DNA of 64,000 nucleotides from Gnetum montanum (taxonomy: Eukaryota > Streptophyta > Gnetopsida > Gnetales > Gnetaceae): positions 165,664 through 229,663 of the forward strand of contig MNCI01008036.1 of assembly GCA_015680685.1 (NCBI GenBank). Direction: 5' to 3'. Each line of letters begins with the position of its first letter. Position 1 is the stretch's first letter. This document shows, piece by piece, positions 1 to 12,309 of this stretch. Under the pieces are notes generated by a model. It saw only the letters and a program-made list of their open reading frames with translations. It did not search any database and was not told the origin of the DNA. A program made the translations under genes and the position numbers.

Positions 1-443
1 ATTTTGATTGTTAATAAAACACATTCAAATAAAGGCAAGATGTAACCAACAGGGGGAAGATTTCTCTATGATATCAAGTCATAAGAGATTGATTATTTAC
101 ATAGTGAGCCCACATCATCCATCCATCCATTCCATTAATAAGAGGTTCTTACCATGGCCATAATGACATTATTTTCCATCATACAACTAAGAATAAACTT
201 GTGCTCTTTATGCCTAGATCAAAAAGTGAAGAACCAAGTGGGAATGTAAAGGATGTGACATTAAGGGGACTTGTGAATTCTTTTTGGATTATTATTGTAA
301 GTTCTATCATGTTACTAAGGTTGTATTATATCCTTGTAGATCTAATGAAAAATGGGAGTAAGGGTAAACTAAGTGCTACCTTCAAAGGTTGACACAGTTA
401 AAAATAATAATAAAAGAGCATAAAATAAATTTCTGGGGGCTCC
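1..443 (+). mobile_element. E4 spacer between pol and third ORF (fragment, split by E0)
   Basis: Non-coding. The run around 95-150 (cacatcatccatccatcc) matches the spacer of E2 at about 43590-43620, and its reverse complement matches E3 at about 36030-36070. It is therefore the post-pol spacer of a plus-strand Ty3/gypsy element whose gag-pol lies to the left of the window. It stops at 443, where E0 is inserted, and the element resumes near 12100. Confidence 0.6.
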
Positions 444-2050
444 TAATGAGCTAGGAAAAATTTGATGCTGGATACCTTTAATATTTATCTTTCATTATAG
501 AGAAGTCACCTCGTCTATGACCAACTCGTGAGTTGTATCTAATCAAATTCCACACTTATGACTGTCACTCATAAGTAAAATCATGAATTTTCATCCTAAC
601 TTCTAATATTAAATTTAAGAATGAAAATTAATTATTAAATCAAACTAAAATCATAAATAGAAGCATACATCTCAAGGATCACAAGGGAGACTTTGCCTTA
701 TTTGCAATTCTACCTTACTATCTTCACAATGCAGCAACCTTGACAGCTCTACAATGGACTCCAATAGTCACCACAAGGCTCAACAAATCCTTTTTCAATA
801 ATTTTTAAGGAAAATTTACTTCAACTTGATGTGGTTTTTTCTTGGGTATTGATTCCTCTTCTTCTTATTCTATATCCCAATACAATGTGGAATATGTTAT
901 TTATACTCTACAATGTACAACAATGTTTAAAAATAAACCTTATAATAATAGGTTGATACAATGCCAATCCATGATAATAGGTGCAAATGCAAGGTTGGGC
1001 ATCCTTATATCTTAAATTAACATGGAATCTATGGAAGTGATGGAAGAGGCATGCGACATGGACGATTGAGGCAATAGAATTCATGTGGGAGGTGGCCTTT
1101 CTCCTCTATCTTTTATTATCTGTAGATGTAGATGTAGATGTTGTAATGTGATTTTTGGTGGCAAAGCTTCTATGTTCAATGTCTTGCTCCTGCTTTTCCA
1201 TGGATGATATGACCTTTATGCAACCATCCCATTGTCCTAGAATGGTGTTGTACATTCCAAACATCAACAAATTTGCAAGCGTCTAAAGAAATTTGAAGAC
1301 CGTTTTACCAGAGGTTGTATCCCTTTATTATTAGCTTGATATATTTGAACAAGAATAAGGCAAACAAGCTACCTCATCCACTCTCCATGGCCTTTATGCA
1401 TTATCAGAGATCAGCCCAAGAGAACCTTGCACAACAGAAGCTTGTTGCTGCCTTTGATGTAGATTCCTTACATGCTCTTAGAGGCATATGTGGCAAAGTA
1501 GATTTCCTAACCAAACATGTCTTATGATTTTCAAGTGGGAGATCATTGGTTCCATGGAATAGCATCTACGAGGGGCTCATAAGGTTAAGCAAGTCTTTGT
1601 GCACTCTTGGAGAAACTTAAGCTAAAGCATGGGTGATCGAACCCTTTTGATTTTGGTATTGATGGGCACAATCCCATACTTTATCTAGATAAATTTCTCC
1701 CTGTGATCCTTGACCTACAAAAACTCAGCAGTAGTGTCTCCTTCTGAGTCAATTTCTAGGCATTGCCCATCTTGCAATTCCTTGTCCACCTACTCCTTGC
1801 TAAGCTCCTCAATTACCAATTTCAGATGCTCCACCTTTTCTACAATCTCCTTTATTTTCATCTATCATTGCTAGTTGAACTTCTCCTTTTGGATTTCTAT
1901 GCAGACTTTGCAAAGGTTGGGTTTGCAATCTTGGCAACATTGTAGCTAGCAAGGGTGTCCATAGTCCAACATTTTCTAGAACTACTTAACTGAAAGAATG
2001 GCAAAATATTAGGAGAAGTATCTAATTGCCTTGAGGATGGAACATAAGTA
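444..2050 (-). repeat. E0 3' LTR (left copy)
   Basis: Direct repeat of 10348 to about 12090. Shared stretches include tacctttaatatttatcttt (near 474 and 10376), ttcacaatgcagcaaccttg (near 724 and 10690) and tggatgatatgacctttatg (near 1200 and 11161). It starts TAATGAGC where the right copy has TGATGAGC, so the terminal dinucleotide is decayed. The right copy carries an extra block of about 60 bases near 10441-10510. The far boundary is uncertain. Confidence 0.75.
1560..1861 (-). pseudogene. Coding-like coiled-coil stretch inside the E0 3' LTR
   Basis: Reading the minus strand from the ATG at 1861 gives a charged, heptad-like peptide (KEIVEKVEHLKLVIEEL), then DGQCLEIDSEGDTTAEF and a basic tail, with a few in-frame stops. 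The same frame in the other LTR (about 11550-11844) gives KEIAKKVEQLKHAIKKL and DGQCLEIDLEGDTTAMF. No family recognised. It may be a short LTR-encoded protein, captured host sequence, or chance retention of a frame. Confidence 0.35.
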
Positions 2051-4318
2051 AGGAAATAATCATTTTCGCAACATATATAACTCTACTATGGAATCCTTTC
2101 ACAAAGGCATTAGAATTGAAGAACTTGAATGCTCACACAAAGTTGAGCATGTTGTCAATGAGAGGCCATCCCAAATCCCTTGGTAGTGACACTTGAACAA
2201 CCAGCCATTCACATGCTTAATTACATGCCATTGGTATTGCAGATGCACTTATGACCACTAGTGTAGTGGGTGGGTGTTGGTGTGTTTGGTGAAGACGATG
2301 GAGGCACAAATGTTCATTGTTGTTGCTCATTGACTAAGGCACAATGCTCTTTGGCACCTACAATCACTACCCTAATTCTAAAATATAATGTTTATATATA
2401 ATATAATTGTAACCATATTAATATAATATATAATGTTTTTATATAATACATTTAAGTAAACTAAAATAAACATTGATTAACAATATAAAATCAATTAAAA
2501 TGCATGTCTTTGACAAGAATACTTATTTAAAAACTAAATCAATTTGGGCTTTAAGACAACCCTTGACTAGCCTAGTGCTTGGCCATAAAGATGAAAATAA
2601 AATAAAATAAATAAAATAAAACATTAATAGATGTGCAACTATAAACAAAATAAAATTATGCTATTGTTATTCCAAGATATTCTTTTAGGCTATACATTTA
2701 AAAACATGTAGATATTTAACAAGAAAAAGATCATAACAAAACAAAAATTATTTTTTCCATTGTTCAAATGTCCAAATATGTATTTGCTAATTAAGTACAT
2801 ATGCCTATTTCTCTTTTGATAATAAATTATTATTCTTGGATATGAGTCCACATATAACTTAGTTAAGAAGGCCCTACCTAGGATTAAATGGGCTTAACAT
2901 CACCTCACAAGGTCTACTTTGTTAGGTGTAAGAATGTCTTATAAATTCAAGGTTTAAACCTTTCCTATGATTTAAGGATATGAGATGCATTACTTACATC
3001 TAATTTATTTCCTAACTTATTCTTGGTTGAGCTTCCAAGTTGGTTATACCCTTCTATCATATCCTTTATTAATTGGTTAAACCCCACTAATTAAACTAAG
3101 CTATGTAATATACCTAGGTTAATTAGCAAAGATAAATTATTAAAAGGAAATATGGTCAAAGGATATACCAAAAGCAAAAATTTCTTGGGGTTTTATATAT
3201 CTAGATGACTAAAAGGATATCAAAGATAATGGGTGAATGGGTGTTAGTATCCATCATTTGCCACCATTGTAGGGATCTCGAGTCAAAAGAAAGCCCATGC
3301 ACAAAAGCACCTTGAGTCAAAAAGAGATGATCATGTAAAACAAAAATAGGAAGATAACTTTAAAAAATGAAAAAGAGGAATAGAAAAAGACAAAAACAAG
3401 GTAGAAACAAAAGCAAAAATAAAATAATAGTTTAAGAAGTACAAAGAAACAAAAGCAAAGTAACTAAATAATGGAGTAAGAGGAATGATTAGAAGTGAAG
3501 GTGCCTATTAAGATATCAACTATGGCGGAGTCACTCCTTCACTACCAGTGTTATACCCTAGTTCCAAGGTACTGGCATTGTGATTAGATTGGTAATTGTT
3601 GCCTAACCCTTAAACACTCTACTTATAGAAGGGGGTTCTTATGGGATGCTTAAAATTGTAAGCTTGGAGCATCACCCCAACTAAAAGGTTTTTGTGGGAG
3701 TAGGGCTTGGATCGTGATTGAAGGTTCTTGTGGGGCCATTTTTTCTTTTTTCTTTTCTTACTTTTTTTTCATCATTTTTTTCTTTATCTTTTTTCTTTTA
3801 TTTTCTTTTTTTGGAAAGAAATTTAATATCTTACTACCTTCAATCATGAGGTTCTTGTGGAAGCCAAATTCATTTTATAAGGGTTGCTTACATGGCACTA
3901 ATTTTGCTTGATATCTCTAAATGCCTTTACCACCAGAAAAACTAGGTCCAATATAACACACCCTTTTCACCTTAGTGACTCATCTAAGTAAGTATTTAAT
4001 AGAAACCAAACGCTAATAAGCATTATCCAAAACTAAGCTATTTAGCCACTTTGACTTATGAACATTATACTTAAAGAATATTGTTTAAAAAAAATAAATT
4101 TTATTATGTGTAAGACACTTATCAATTTAAGGCTCACACTTAGTTAGATTTTGGGTTTAAACCTGCCTATTGCAAGGTAGGAGGAGTTGTCCTTCTCCTT
4201 TGCATTCTAAACATGATGCTACTAAATTCTTTATAGTCCCAACTAATAATAGAAGATACTATTGCCCTCTACATTTTTCAAGGTAGAAGTTGTAGATTAT
4301 AAATACTTCTTTATTAGT
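2050..4318 (-). mobile_element. E0 3' non-coding region
   Basis: AT-rich sequence between pol and the 3' LTR with no credible ORF. It contains A/T-rich runs (2380-2660), a purine-rich stretch (3360-3440) and a long pyrimidine run near 3738-3815. Athila elements commonly have a long region here, sometimes with an env-like ORF. None is detectable in this copy. Confidence 0.5.
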
Positions 4319-5800
4319 TTACTGTATGACATAAGAGTCTTTTTGAGGGGTATGTTTAAGACCTAATACTTCTAATGGATTGTTATCATGAAATTTATTA
4401 GTAGTGGGATAAGTTGGGTCACTTAGCTCTACTAGTTCATCTTCTCTGACTTCCTCAATGTGATGTTGATAGTATAACTTAAGCCTTTGTCCATTGACTA
4501 AGAACGTAGTTGAGGAATCGTCAATAGATGATATGAGAACACTTTCATTATCATGAGGTTGAACAACTAAATAAGGGCCTTTCCACTTAGCTGTTAACTT
4601 CCTTGGAAATTTATATAATCTCACATTGTAGAGAAGAACTTTACCACCTATAGAAAAGTGTTTTTTAAAGAGACTTTTATCATGTAAGGTTTTCATTTGT
4701 TTTATTATAATCTTTTGTTTATCAAGAGCATGTAGCCGTATTTTGTCAAGTTTGTGAAGTTGGTTGATTCAAGCAACTTGATTCATGTCTTCATCAAAGT
4801 TGAGTTGTTGGGCTAACCTAAGAGATTAATATTTTAGTTGAACCGGTAATAAACAAGTGAGTATTGTAAACTTGGTTTATAAATAATTCTATAAGCCCAA
4901 AGTGCATCTTGCAATTTTTAGACCAATCCTTCCCTTTAGTACATCTAGTTTTTGTTAATATATTCAAGATAATTCTATTAGCATCCTCTACTTGGCCATT
5001 TGTTTGAGGATGATAGGCAGTAGCTATCTTTTGTTGGATACCATAAGACTTAAGGAATTTTTCCATGATTTTATTGACAAAATGGGTTCCTTGATCACTA
5101 ATGATTACCTGTGAAGTTACAAAATGTTTTAAAATATTTTCTCTAAGGAATGCTACAACTACCATAACATCATTTATTGGGATGGCTTTTACTTCTATCC
5201 ATTTGGTGACATAATCTATATAAATAAAAATGTATTAACATCCATTAGATAGTGGAAATGATCCTAAAAAGTTTATACCCCACACATCAAATGGTTATAT
5301 TATTAAAACTGGTTTTAAGGGCATTTCATGTCTTTTTGTTATGGCTCCCTTTCATTGACATTTATCACACTCTCGCACATACTTATGTGCATATTTAAAA
5401 ATTGAGGGCCAATAAAACCCACTTTGAAGGATTTTGATAGCAATACATTTGTTATCAAAGGAACCACCCCCTAAATCATCATGTCATATTTTCTATTAAA
5501 GTGGCCACCCCCAAAATCATCATAGTGCATTTGCTATCAAAGTGGCCATCCCCTAAAATTGGTTTTAAGGGAATTTCATGTCTTTTTGTTATGGCTTCCT
5601 TTTGTTGACATTTATCACACTCTTGCACATACTTATTTGCATATTTAAAAATTGAGGGCTAAAAAAATCCACTTTGAAGAATTTTGATAGCAGTACATTT
5701 GCTATCAAAGTGGCCACCCCCTAAATCATCATGACACATTTGTAGAATTTCTTGTTGTTCATTCCCAGCCACACATCTTGTTACTATGTTATCTTTACAT
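4319..5800 (-). pseudogene. E0 integrase and pol C-terminus (degenerate, with internal duplication)
   Basis: Ty3/gypsy integrase, which inserts the element cDNA. From the C-terminus: 4319-4696 encodes the Athila-type tail (GGKVLLYNVRLYKFPRKL, then WKGPYLVV and VNGQRLKLYY). 4818-5165 encodes the catalytic core end, with ISDQGTHFVNK carrying the second Asp and AYHPQTNGQVE with the Glu of the DDE triad. The HHCC zinc-finger part at about 5260-5760 is duplicated in tandem with a period near 250 bases, so the protein could not be intact. Frameshifts separate the blocks. Confidence 0.8.
5311..5760 (+). repeat. Tandem duplication in E0 integrase (period about 250 bp)
   Basis: The block starting ggttttaagggcatttcatg at 5311 recurs at 5561 as ggttttaagggaatttcatg. 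Homology then runs through tttatcacactct, catatttaaaaattgaggg and atcaaagtggccacccccta. A shorter unit (tatcaaagtggccacccc plus taaatcatcat) recurs about four times (near 5450, 5495, 5535 and 5705), so a smaller duplication sits inside the larger one. Confidence 0.8.
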
Positions 5801-6006
5801 ATTTGATAGAGATACAAACTACTCCAAATGTACCTAGATATGATGCATAAGAAAGGTTTCTTTTCTTTCTTAGTCCAATTGCTAGGGTTTTCAAAGTGGC
5901 TAGATAGCTGGCTATATCAGCAAACCAAGGATCGTTTCTTATAAAAAAAGTTCATTAGAAAATTCATCATGAAAGACTCCTTATGTTCAATTCTCATCGA
6001 TCATTT

Positions 6007-6445
6007 CTAGCCTGGAGTATTTGCTACTACATTTTCCCCACCTCTTTTATCTAAAATATCTAGGTCAAATTCTTGGAGTAATAAACACCATCTCATTATT
6101 CTTGCATTTTTTATTTTTTTGTTAGCTAAGAATTTAGTGGCTGAATTATCAATACATACTCTAGTTTTATATCCTATTAAATAATGTCTAAATTTATCTA
6201 AAGAATATACAATGGCCAATAATTCTTTTTATATGGTTGTATAATTTACTTAGGCTTAGTCTAGACTTTTGGATACATAATAAATCACTTTTGGTTTATT
6301 ATCAATGTATTGTCGTAAAACTACCCCTATTGCGGTGTCACTAGCATCACACATGAAATCAAATGGATAATCCAAATTAGGTGCATTTAATATAAGGGCT
6401 ATGGTTACTCTTTTTTTCAATTTCAAGAATGCTTCTTGACAGTCA
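6007..6445 (-). pseudogene. E0 RNase H domain (degenerate)
   Basis: RNase H removes RNA from the RNA/DNA hybrid during reverse transcription. The frame shows FDFMCDASDTAIGVVL with the catalytic Asp, then KELLAIVYSLDKFRHYLIGY with the catalytic Glu, then VCIDNSATKFLANKK where TDHSALKYL is usual. It lies directly downstream of RT in the normal gypsy order. Several stops interrupt the upstream part (near 6235-6270). Confidence 0.8.
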
Positions 6446-7300
6446 TTAGTCCAAACAAATGAAGCATTTTTTTTCTAAGAGCATGTATAATGATTTAACA
6501 ATTTTTGAAAAGTCTTTGATAAACCTCCTATAACACCCAGCATATCCTAGAAAAGATTGAAGAGTTTTTAAATTAGTTGGAGCTAGAAGTGTAGATATGA
6601 CTCTTACTTTCTCATTATCCATCCTTATCCCATCTTTAGAAATAACATGTCCTAACACTATGCCACTTGTAATCATCAAGTGACTCTTCTCTCAACTTAA
6701 TTTTAAATTTTTATTAATACATCTATCTAAGACATGTTCAAGATGTTGCAAAGTTTCATCATAAGTATTCCCATAGACTAAAAAATCATCCATAAAAACT
6801 TCAACATAATCTTCTAACATATCAGAAAATATTGAGATCATGGCCCTTTGGAAAGTAGCTAGTGCATTACAAAGGCCAAAAGACATTCATCTAAAAGCAA
6901 AAGTTCCATAAGGACATGTAAAGGTTATTTTATGCTAGTCTTCAAGGGTAATGGAAACTTAATTATATCCACTAAACCCATCTAAATAATAATAATATTC
7001 ATGTCCTTCTAACTTTTCTAGAATTTGATCTATGTATGGTAACGGAAAATGGTCTTTCTTTGTATTTTGGTTTAACCTTCTATAATCCACACAAACTCTC
7101 CATTTTCCACCTTTTTTTGGAACTACAGTAATGGGGCTTTCACATTCACTATCATCTATTGGATAAATAATTCATTCTTTTCAAAGTTTTGAAATTTCAT
7201 ATCTAACAATTTGTTTTAAGTCTCTATTAATTCATCTTGCGGGGATTCTTATTGGTCTTACATTTTCCTCTAGATAGATATGATGTTGGCAAATGTTGGG
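6446..7300 (-). pseudogene. E0 reverse transcriptase (degenerate)
   Basis: RT core of a Ty3/gypsy element. On the minus strand, 7160-6890 reads GGKWRVCVDYRRLNQNTKKD and then HFPLPYIDQ and YGTFAFR. 6886-6692 reads MSFGLCNALATFQRAMISIF and VEVFMDDFLVYG, so the catalytic F-M-D-D motif is intact. 6679-6446 continues with LGHVISKDGIRMD and LQSFLGYAGCYRRFIKDFSK. Stops and frameshifts separate these blocks, so it is not functional. Confidence 0.85.
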
Positions 7301-7759
7301 TGAGATTCCTTGGTGAAGGTTCTCATAACTCCATGTAAATGCCTCAAACTTGCTATGCAAAACTTCTAATAATTTTCTTTCTTACTCATTAGTAAGTTGG
7401 AAATTTATTATTAATGGTTTATTTTGATCTAGAAAGACATACTTTAGGGTACTAAGTAGTTCTTTAAGATCTAAGGAATCTTTATTTGAAGGTTGAATTA
7501 TTTTTTCAATATTGCCCAAGCCCAAATTCAAAATCTAGCCAAGAAGATCTTGTTGTTCCTTAGTTGAGGGATCTAAAGGTCCTTACTTAAAATTATTTAA
7601 CACTCAGGTTTCCCTATCTTATGTCATTGTCAAAGTGGGTAGAGTCTAGAGAATTCTTGCTTCCTTCAAGTCTGCATCTTCTTTTACCTTATCATATATA
7701 TTTAGTGTAAAAGTAAGATTAGCAAAGGAGAGTTGAAGTTGCCCTTACCTACAATTAAT

Positions 7760-8131
7760 TTATGCATCAATTGTTCTTAACCAAGATCTACCTAATATAA
7801 TAGGAAAACAATCAAGAACTTTTACTTCCAAAACAACAAAGTCAATTGGATATTTTCCTTTTTCTACCTCAATTATCAAGTCCTCTACTATTGTAATTGA
7901 TTTAGCATTTGATCCATCAACCAATAATATTGTCATGTTTACTCCTTTGATATCCTTAATATTAAGCATCCTACCCATTTCAAGAGGCATGATATTAATG
8001 TTGGCTTCTAAATCCAATAAGGCATTATTTATCACTCGGCCATTTATTTTGATTGGGATGGTAGGAACTCCTAGATCTTCATATTTTGTACTCTCATAAC
8101 TTTGTATAAGTTGAGAAAGATTATCAACCAA
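7760..8131 (-). pseudogene. E0 aspartic protease (degenerate)
   Basis: Retroviral-type aspartic protease that would cut the polyprotein. The frame shows NALLDLEANINIMPLEM, where active elements of this family have LLDLGASVN; the Gly of the D-[ST/L]-G catalytic loop is Glu here. It ends with CFPIILGRSWLRTIDA, the conserved I-[IL]-G-R segment. It sits between gag and RT. The length of about 124 residues is normal for the domain, but the active-site change and surrounding stops indicate decay. Confidence 0.75.
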
Positions 8132-8139
8132 ATAAACTT

Positions 8140-10009
8140 ATTTAGGGATTTTCTCCTTTCTTTTTCTAGTACCTAATTTCATTAAGTATTTAGCATAAAT
8201 AGGTGTATTTTTTATGACTTGTGCCAAAGGAATATGTAAGTATAATTCACTAAATAGTTTTTTGAGATGGGCTTTCATTAAAAAATCCTCTTGTAATTGT
8301 TTAGGAAAACGAGGTAAAACTGATTGTCTAGAGAATAGCAGTTTTTCTCTTTCTCTAGTTGGTTGATCTTCCTCATCTAATACTTATGGCTGTACTTCTT
8401 CTTGTGTCCCTACCTTCTGAAATCTCACCTTCTTTTAGGGTTTAGGTTCAATTGTTTTTCCACTTCTTATAGTAATGGAATGTAATTGCTCTTTTCCTTT
8501 TCTTTAAGATGTGGGATTGTGTTTAGGTTGGAATAGTAACTTATTTTTAGTTAGGTCCTAAAATCTTTTCCTAGTCTCACTCATGAATTATTTACTTTCC
8601 TTGATGAAGGAAGTAAGGCTTTGGGTGAATTTATCCAAGTGTTCATTCATTGGATTTTTGAATGGCCTAAAATTATTTTGAGGATACTATTGTGGGTAAA
8701 ATGGTCATTGAGGAAATCTCATTGTTGGTTGGCTCTTATATTGTTAAAAAGCTTTCATTGACTCTTGCATTTCCTCTTGATAATATAACAAGGTTGGACA
8801 GGTTGTTTGGTCATGTTAGCAGCTACCACAAATGTTGCATATTTCACTTTGAATTACATGAGCTTGTTTCTTAATCAATTGTGCCAACTCATTTACTTTT
8901 CTATTTAACTATTCTATTTGTTGGGTCATGCCTTGTATAATGTTGGATTTTTACCAACATTTACTTTCATCTACTAACGAGTTAACATTTTGCCTACAAT
9001 AAGGTAATAAGCATTCTACAAATATTTGAATTAATTAATGGGCTGGGAATCCATGGTTTGGATTCTTTAAGCATAATCCTTTAAATATATCAAAAGTAAT
9101 CTCATAGTCTTCATCCTCATGTTGCATAAAAGGCATTAATTATTTCCTTAATGAGTACAACCTATCATTAGAAAGAAATCTTTGTAGGAAAGCATTCTTA
9201 AACTCATTCCATTAACTAATTTGTATTTTAAGGGTTTGTAGCCAAAAATCAGCTTTGTCCTTTAAGGTTAATTAAAATGAAATCATCTTAGTTATGTTCC
9301 CACTTTGGGATGCTAACAAAGCTAATGTTGTTTCAAATTCTCTTATGTGGGTAACTGGATCCTCATCATTTGTCCCCTTAAAGATAGGTAATAAGTGAAT
9401 ATTTTTAACCTCTACATCTCTTCCTTGTGGAAAAACTAATGGGCCTTGAGGTATGTTGGATGCTCTTTAATTGAATAACTCTCCAAGGGTTTGTCTTGGA
9501 TTGGGTTGACCAATTGTAACATTGGAACTTAAAATCCCAAGGGAGAATGGTATTGAACATAAGGAAAATGGGGGAGGTTTATGGTGTGAAGATGATCCCA
9601 TTGTATAAGTAGAGTTTACTATTGGGGTTACTATAGGACCTAGTATAGAAATAGGGATTGGTGGTGAAGTTTTTAAATTCAAAGTGCTTATTGGTTGGGT
9701 AGTTTCTCCAATTATGGTTACATAAGTTGATATTGGGATAGCATTTTGAAACCTTGCTCTTATAGTTGAACTCATGGTTGATATTGTAGTGATGGAAGTA
9801 TCAAATAGAGGATTAACAAATATGGAAAAATTATGTTATGTTTGTTCTTTGGAATTTTTCTTTGTCAAAGGGGGAGAATAATTAGAAATTGACTGTATCG
9901 GTTCCTCTTGGTTTTGTTTTTGATTAATTCTTGTATGTTTATAAAGACTAAGAGTGCTCCTAGAAGGTTGAATTTGTGTTGGTTTCTTTGGTTGCTTTGT
10001 TGGGTTCAT
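8140..10009 (-). pseudogene. E0 gag (degenerate)
   Basis: Capsid/nucleocapsid precursor. The likely start is the ATG at 10009-10007 (MNPTKQPKKPTQIQ), about 340 bases after the primer-binding site. 9775-9467 is an open stretch rich in Ser, Thr, Pro and Ile. Near 8840-8795 the frame reads CNIC-GSC-stop-HDQTTC, which has the exact CX2CX4HX4C spacing of a zinc knuckle with one stop inside it. Many further stops interrupt the frame. This copy cannot make Gag. Confidence 0.65.
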
Positions 10010-10328
10010 TTAACAAGAATACTTCATTGGCACATTCAAGGGTTATCATTTCTAAGATTTTACAAACTAATTTAATAACTCCTACTATTATGGCTTTAAT
10101 TACAACTTTTTAAACAGTTTCAGTTGGTTGTCTGAGAAGAGGAGTTGATTCCTAGGATTTTTCTTTATTTTTAGATTTTTTAATGCACAAAAAATGAGTA
10201 AAAAAAACCATTTCTTAAATTACTTAAATGAAAAAAAAACAAAAATAAAATAAAATGTACTTGAAACTTAAAATTTCAAAATGAAATTACAACATACAGA
10301 ATCCTTGATGATTAACTTTGTCGACCTC

Positions 10329-10347
10329 CATGCAATGGTGCCAAAAT
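10329..10347 (-). promoter_or_regulatory. E0 primer-binding site
   Basis: On the minus strand, directly next to the LTR end CTCATCA, the sequence reads TTTTGGCACCATTGCATGG. This is a decayed form of the TTGGCGCCGTTGCCGGGGA primer-binding site common in Athila/Tat elements (tRNA-Asp type; established knowledge). Confidence 0.6.
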
Positions 10348-12090
10348 TGATGAGCTTGGGAAAATTCAGTGCTAGATACCTTTAATATTTATCTTTCATT
10401 ATAGAGAAGTCACCTCATTTGTGATTGACTCACAAGTTGTATCCCATGGAGGAATGGTTCAAAAGTCAAATGATCACCAAGAAAATAAACAATTAGAATT
10501 GGATCCAATCAAATTCCATACTTCTGACTATCACTTATAAGTAAAATCATGAATTTTCATCCTAACTTATAATATTAAGTTTAAGAATGAAAATTAATGA
10601 TTAAATCAAATTGAAATCATAAATACAAGCATATATGTCAAGGATCACAAGGGAGACTTTGCCTTATTTTCAATTCTGCCTTGCTATCTTCACAATGCAG
10701 CAACCTTGACAGCTCTACAATGGACTCCAATAGTCACCACAAAGCTCAATAGATCCTCTCTCAATAATTTTCAAGGAAAATTAACTTCTACTTGATGTGG
10801 TTTTTGCTTGGGTATCAATTCCTATTCTTCCTATTCTATATCCCAATACAATATGGAATTTCTTATTTATGCTCCACAATGTACAACAATGTTTAAAAAT
10901 AAACCTTATAATAATAGGTTGATATGATGCCAATATGTGATAATAGGTGTAAATGCCAAGTTGGGCATTTTTATGTCTTAAATTAACATGGAATCTATGA
11001 AAGTGGTAGTATGGGTGTGTGATGCGAATGATTGAGGCAATGGAATTCATGTGGGAGGTAACCTTTGTCCTCTATCTTTTATCATCTACAAATGTAGACA
11101 TTGTAACGTGATTTTTGGTTGCAAAGCTTTTATGTTCAATGTCTTTATCCTTCTTTTCCATGGATGATATGACCTTTATGTAGCCATCCCATTGTCCTAG
11201 AATGGTGTCATACATTCCAAACCTCAACAAAATTACAAGTGATATGTTGTTACCATAAGCTGCATCTGAAGAAATTTGAAGATTGTTTACCAAAGGTTGT
11301 ATCCCATTATTATTAGCATGATATATTTGAACAGGAAAAGGGAGAAAAAGCTACCTCATCCACTCTCCATGACCTTCTTGCACTATTAGAGATCAACCCA
11401 GAAGAACCTCGCACAATAGAAGCTTATTACTACCTTTGGTGTAGATTCCCTATGCGCTTTTGGAGGTATTTATGACAAAGTAGATGCCCTAACCAAACAT
11501 GTTCTTGCGATTTTCAACTAGGAGATCAATGGTTCCATGGAACAACATCTCTGAGGGGGTTGTAGGGTTGAGCAAGTCTCTATGCACTCTTAGAGAAACT
11601 TAAGATGAAGCATGGGTGATCAAACCCTTTTTATTTTGGTAATGATGGGCACAATCCCATGCTTTATTTGGGTAAATTTCTTTGTGTAATCCTTGACTTG
11701 CACAAACATAGCAGTAGTGTCTCCTTCTAAGTCAATTTCCAAGCATTGTCCATCCTACAATTCCTTATTCACATGCTCCTTTCTAAGCTTCTTGATTGCA
11801 TGTTTCAACTGCTCCACCTTTTTTGCAATCTCCTTTATTTCCATCTATCATTGTTGGTTGAACTTCTCCTTCTTGATTTTGATGTTAACTTGTGCATTAT
11901 TGCTTCAATTTTCATGATTTTCAAATCTACATGATCCCAAAGTGCTCATCTTAGTTGTTGTTGTTGGGGGGGCAAGGGGTTGGTGGATGAGGGTGTGTGC
12001 TAGTGAGGAGAATTTGAGTAAACTGTTTTTGAGAGTGCAAATGACTGGAAGTTATTATAAGGGTAAGTTAAGGGAACATAAGTAAATAAC
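10348..12090 (-). repeat. E0 5' LTR (right copy)
   Basis: Begins TGATGAGC at 10348 on the plus strand (the 3' end of the LTR on the element strand) and is homologous to 444 to about 2050. The last shared stretch I can see is ggaacataagtaa near 12070 (left copy near 2036), so the outer end lies close to 12090. The coding-like stretch at 11550-11844 lies inside it. Confidence 0.7.
11550..11844 (-). pseudogene. Coding-like coiled-coil stretch inside the E0 5' LTR
   Basis: Minus-strand frame from the ATG at 11844: MEIKEIAKKVEQLKHAIKKL, then KEHVNKEL, a stop, DGQCLEIDLEGDTTAMF, KDYTKKFTQIKHGIVPI. It is better preserved than the twin at 1560-1861. The first half looks coiled-coil. No family recognised. 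Being in both LTRs it must have been in the LTR before insertion. Confidence 0.35.
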
Positions 12091-12309
12091 TCATGTTAAG
12101 GCCAAAAAAACTTTAAGAAAACTCCAAATTGATCATACCACTTATTTTATGCCCAAGAAAAGTACTAATGGGGTTCTTCTTGAAAACTTTTCTAACTTTA
12201 CAATGATAATGAACTAAGAACTTGATCTAACTAAGGGTATGAGTATGGTACCAAATTATTGCTCATTTATAAGAATACTTTAGTAATTCCAAACCCTTGA
12301 TTGATTCCA

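Larger units (their letters stand above)
444..12090 (-). mobile_element. E0: degenerate Athila-like Ty3/gypsy retrotransposon
   Basis: Read on the minus strand the order is 5' LTR (10348 to about 12090), primer-binding site, gag, protease, RT, RNase H, integrase, long non-coding tail, 3' LTR (444 to about 2050). All pol domains are recognisable but broken by stops and frameshifts. The C-terminal pol segment with a KLTAKWKGPYLVV-type motif followed by LVNGQRLK is typical of plant Athila elements. The inner LTR ends are clear from sequence identity. The outer ends are approximate because homology fades near 2050 and 12090, and no target duplication was found. The element splits E4. Confidence 0.8.

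Noticed and set aside
3714-3911. Phe-rich ORF
   Set aside because: Product of a long pyrimidine run in the E0 non-coding tail.
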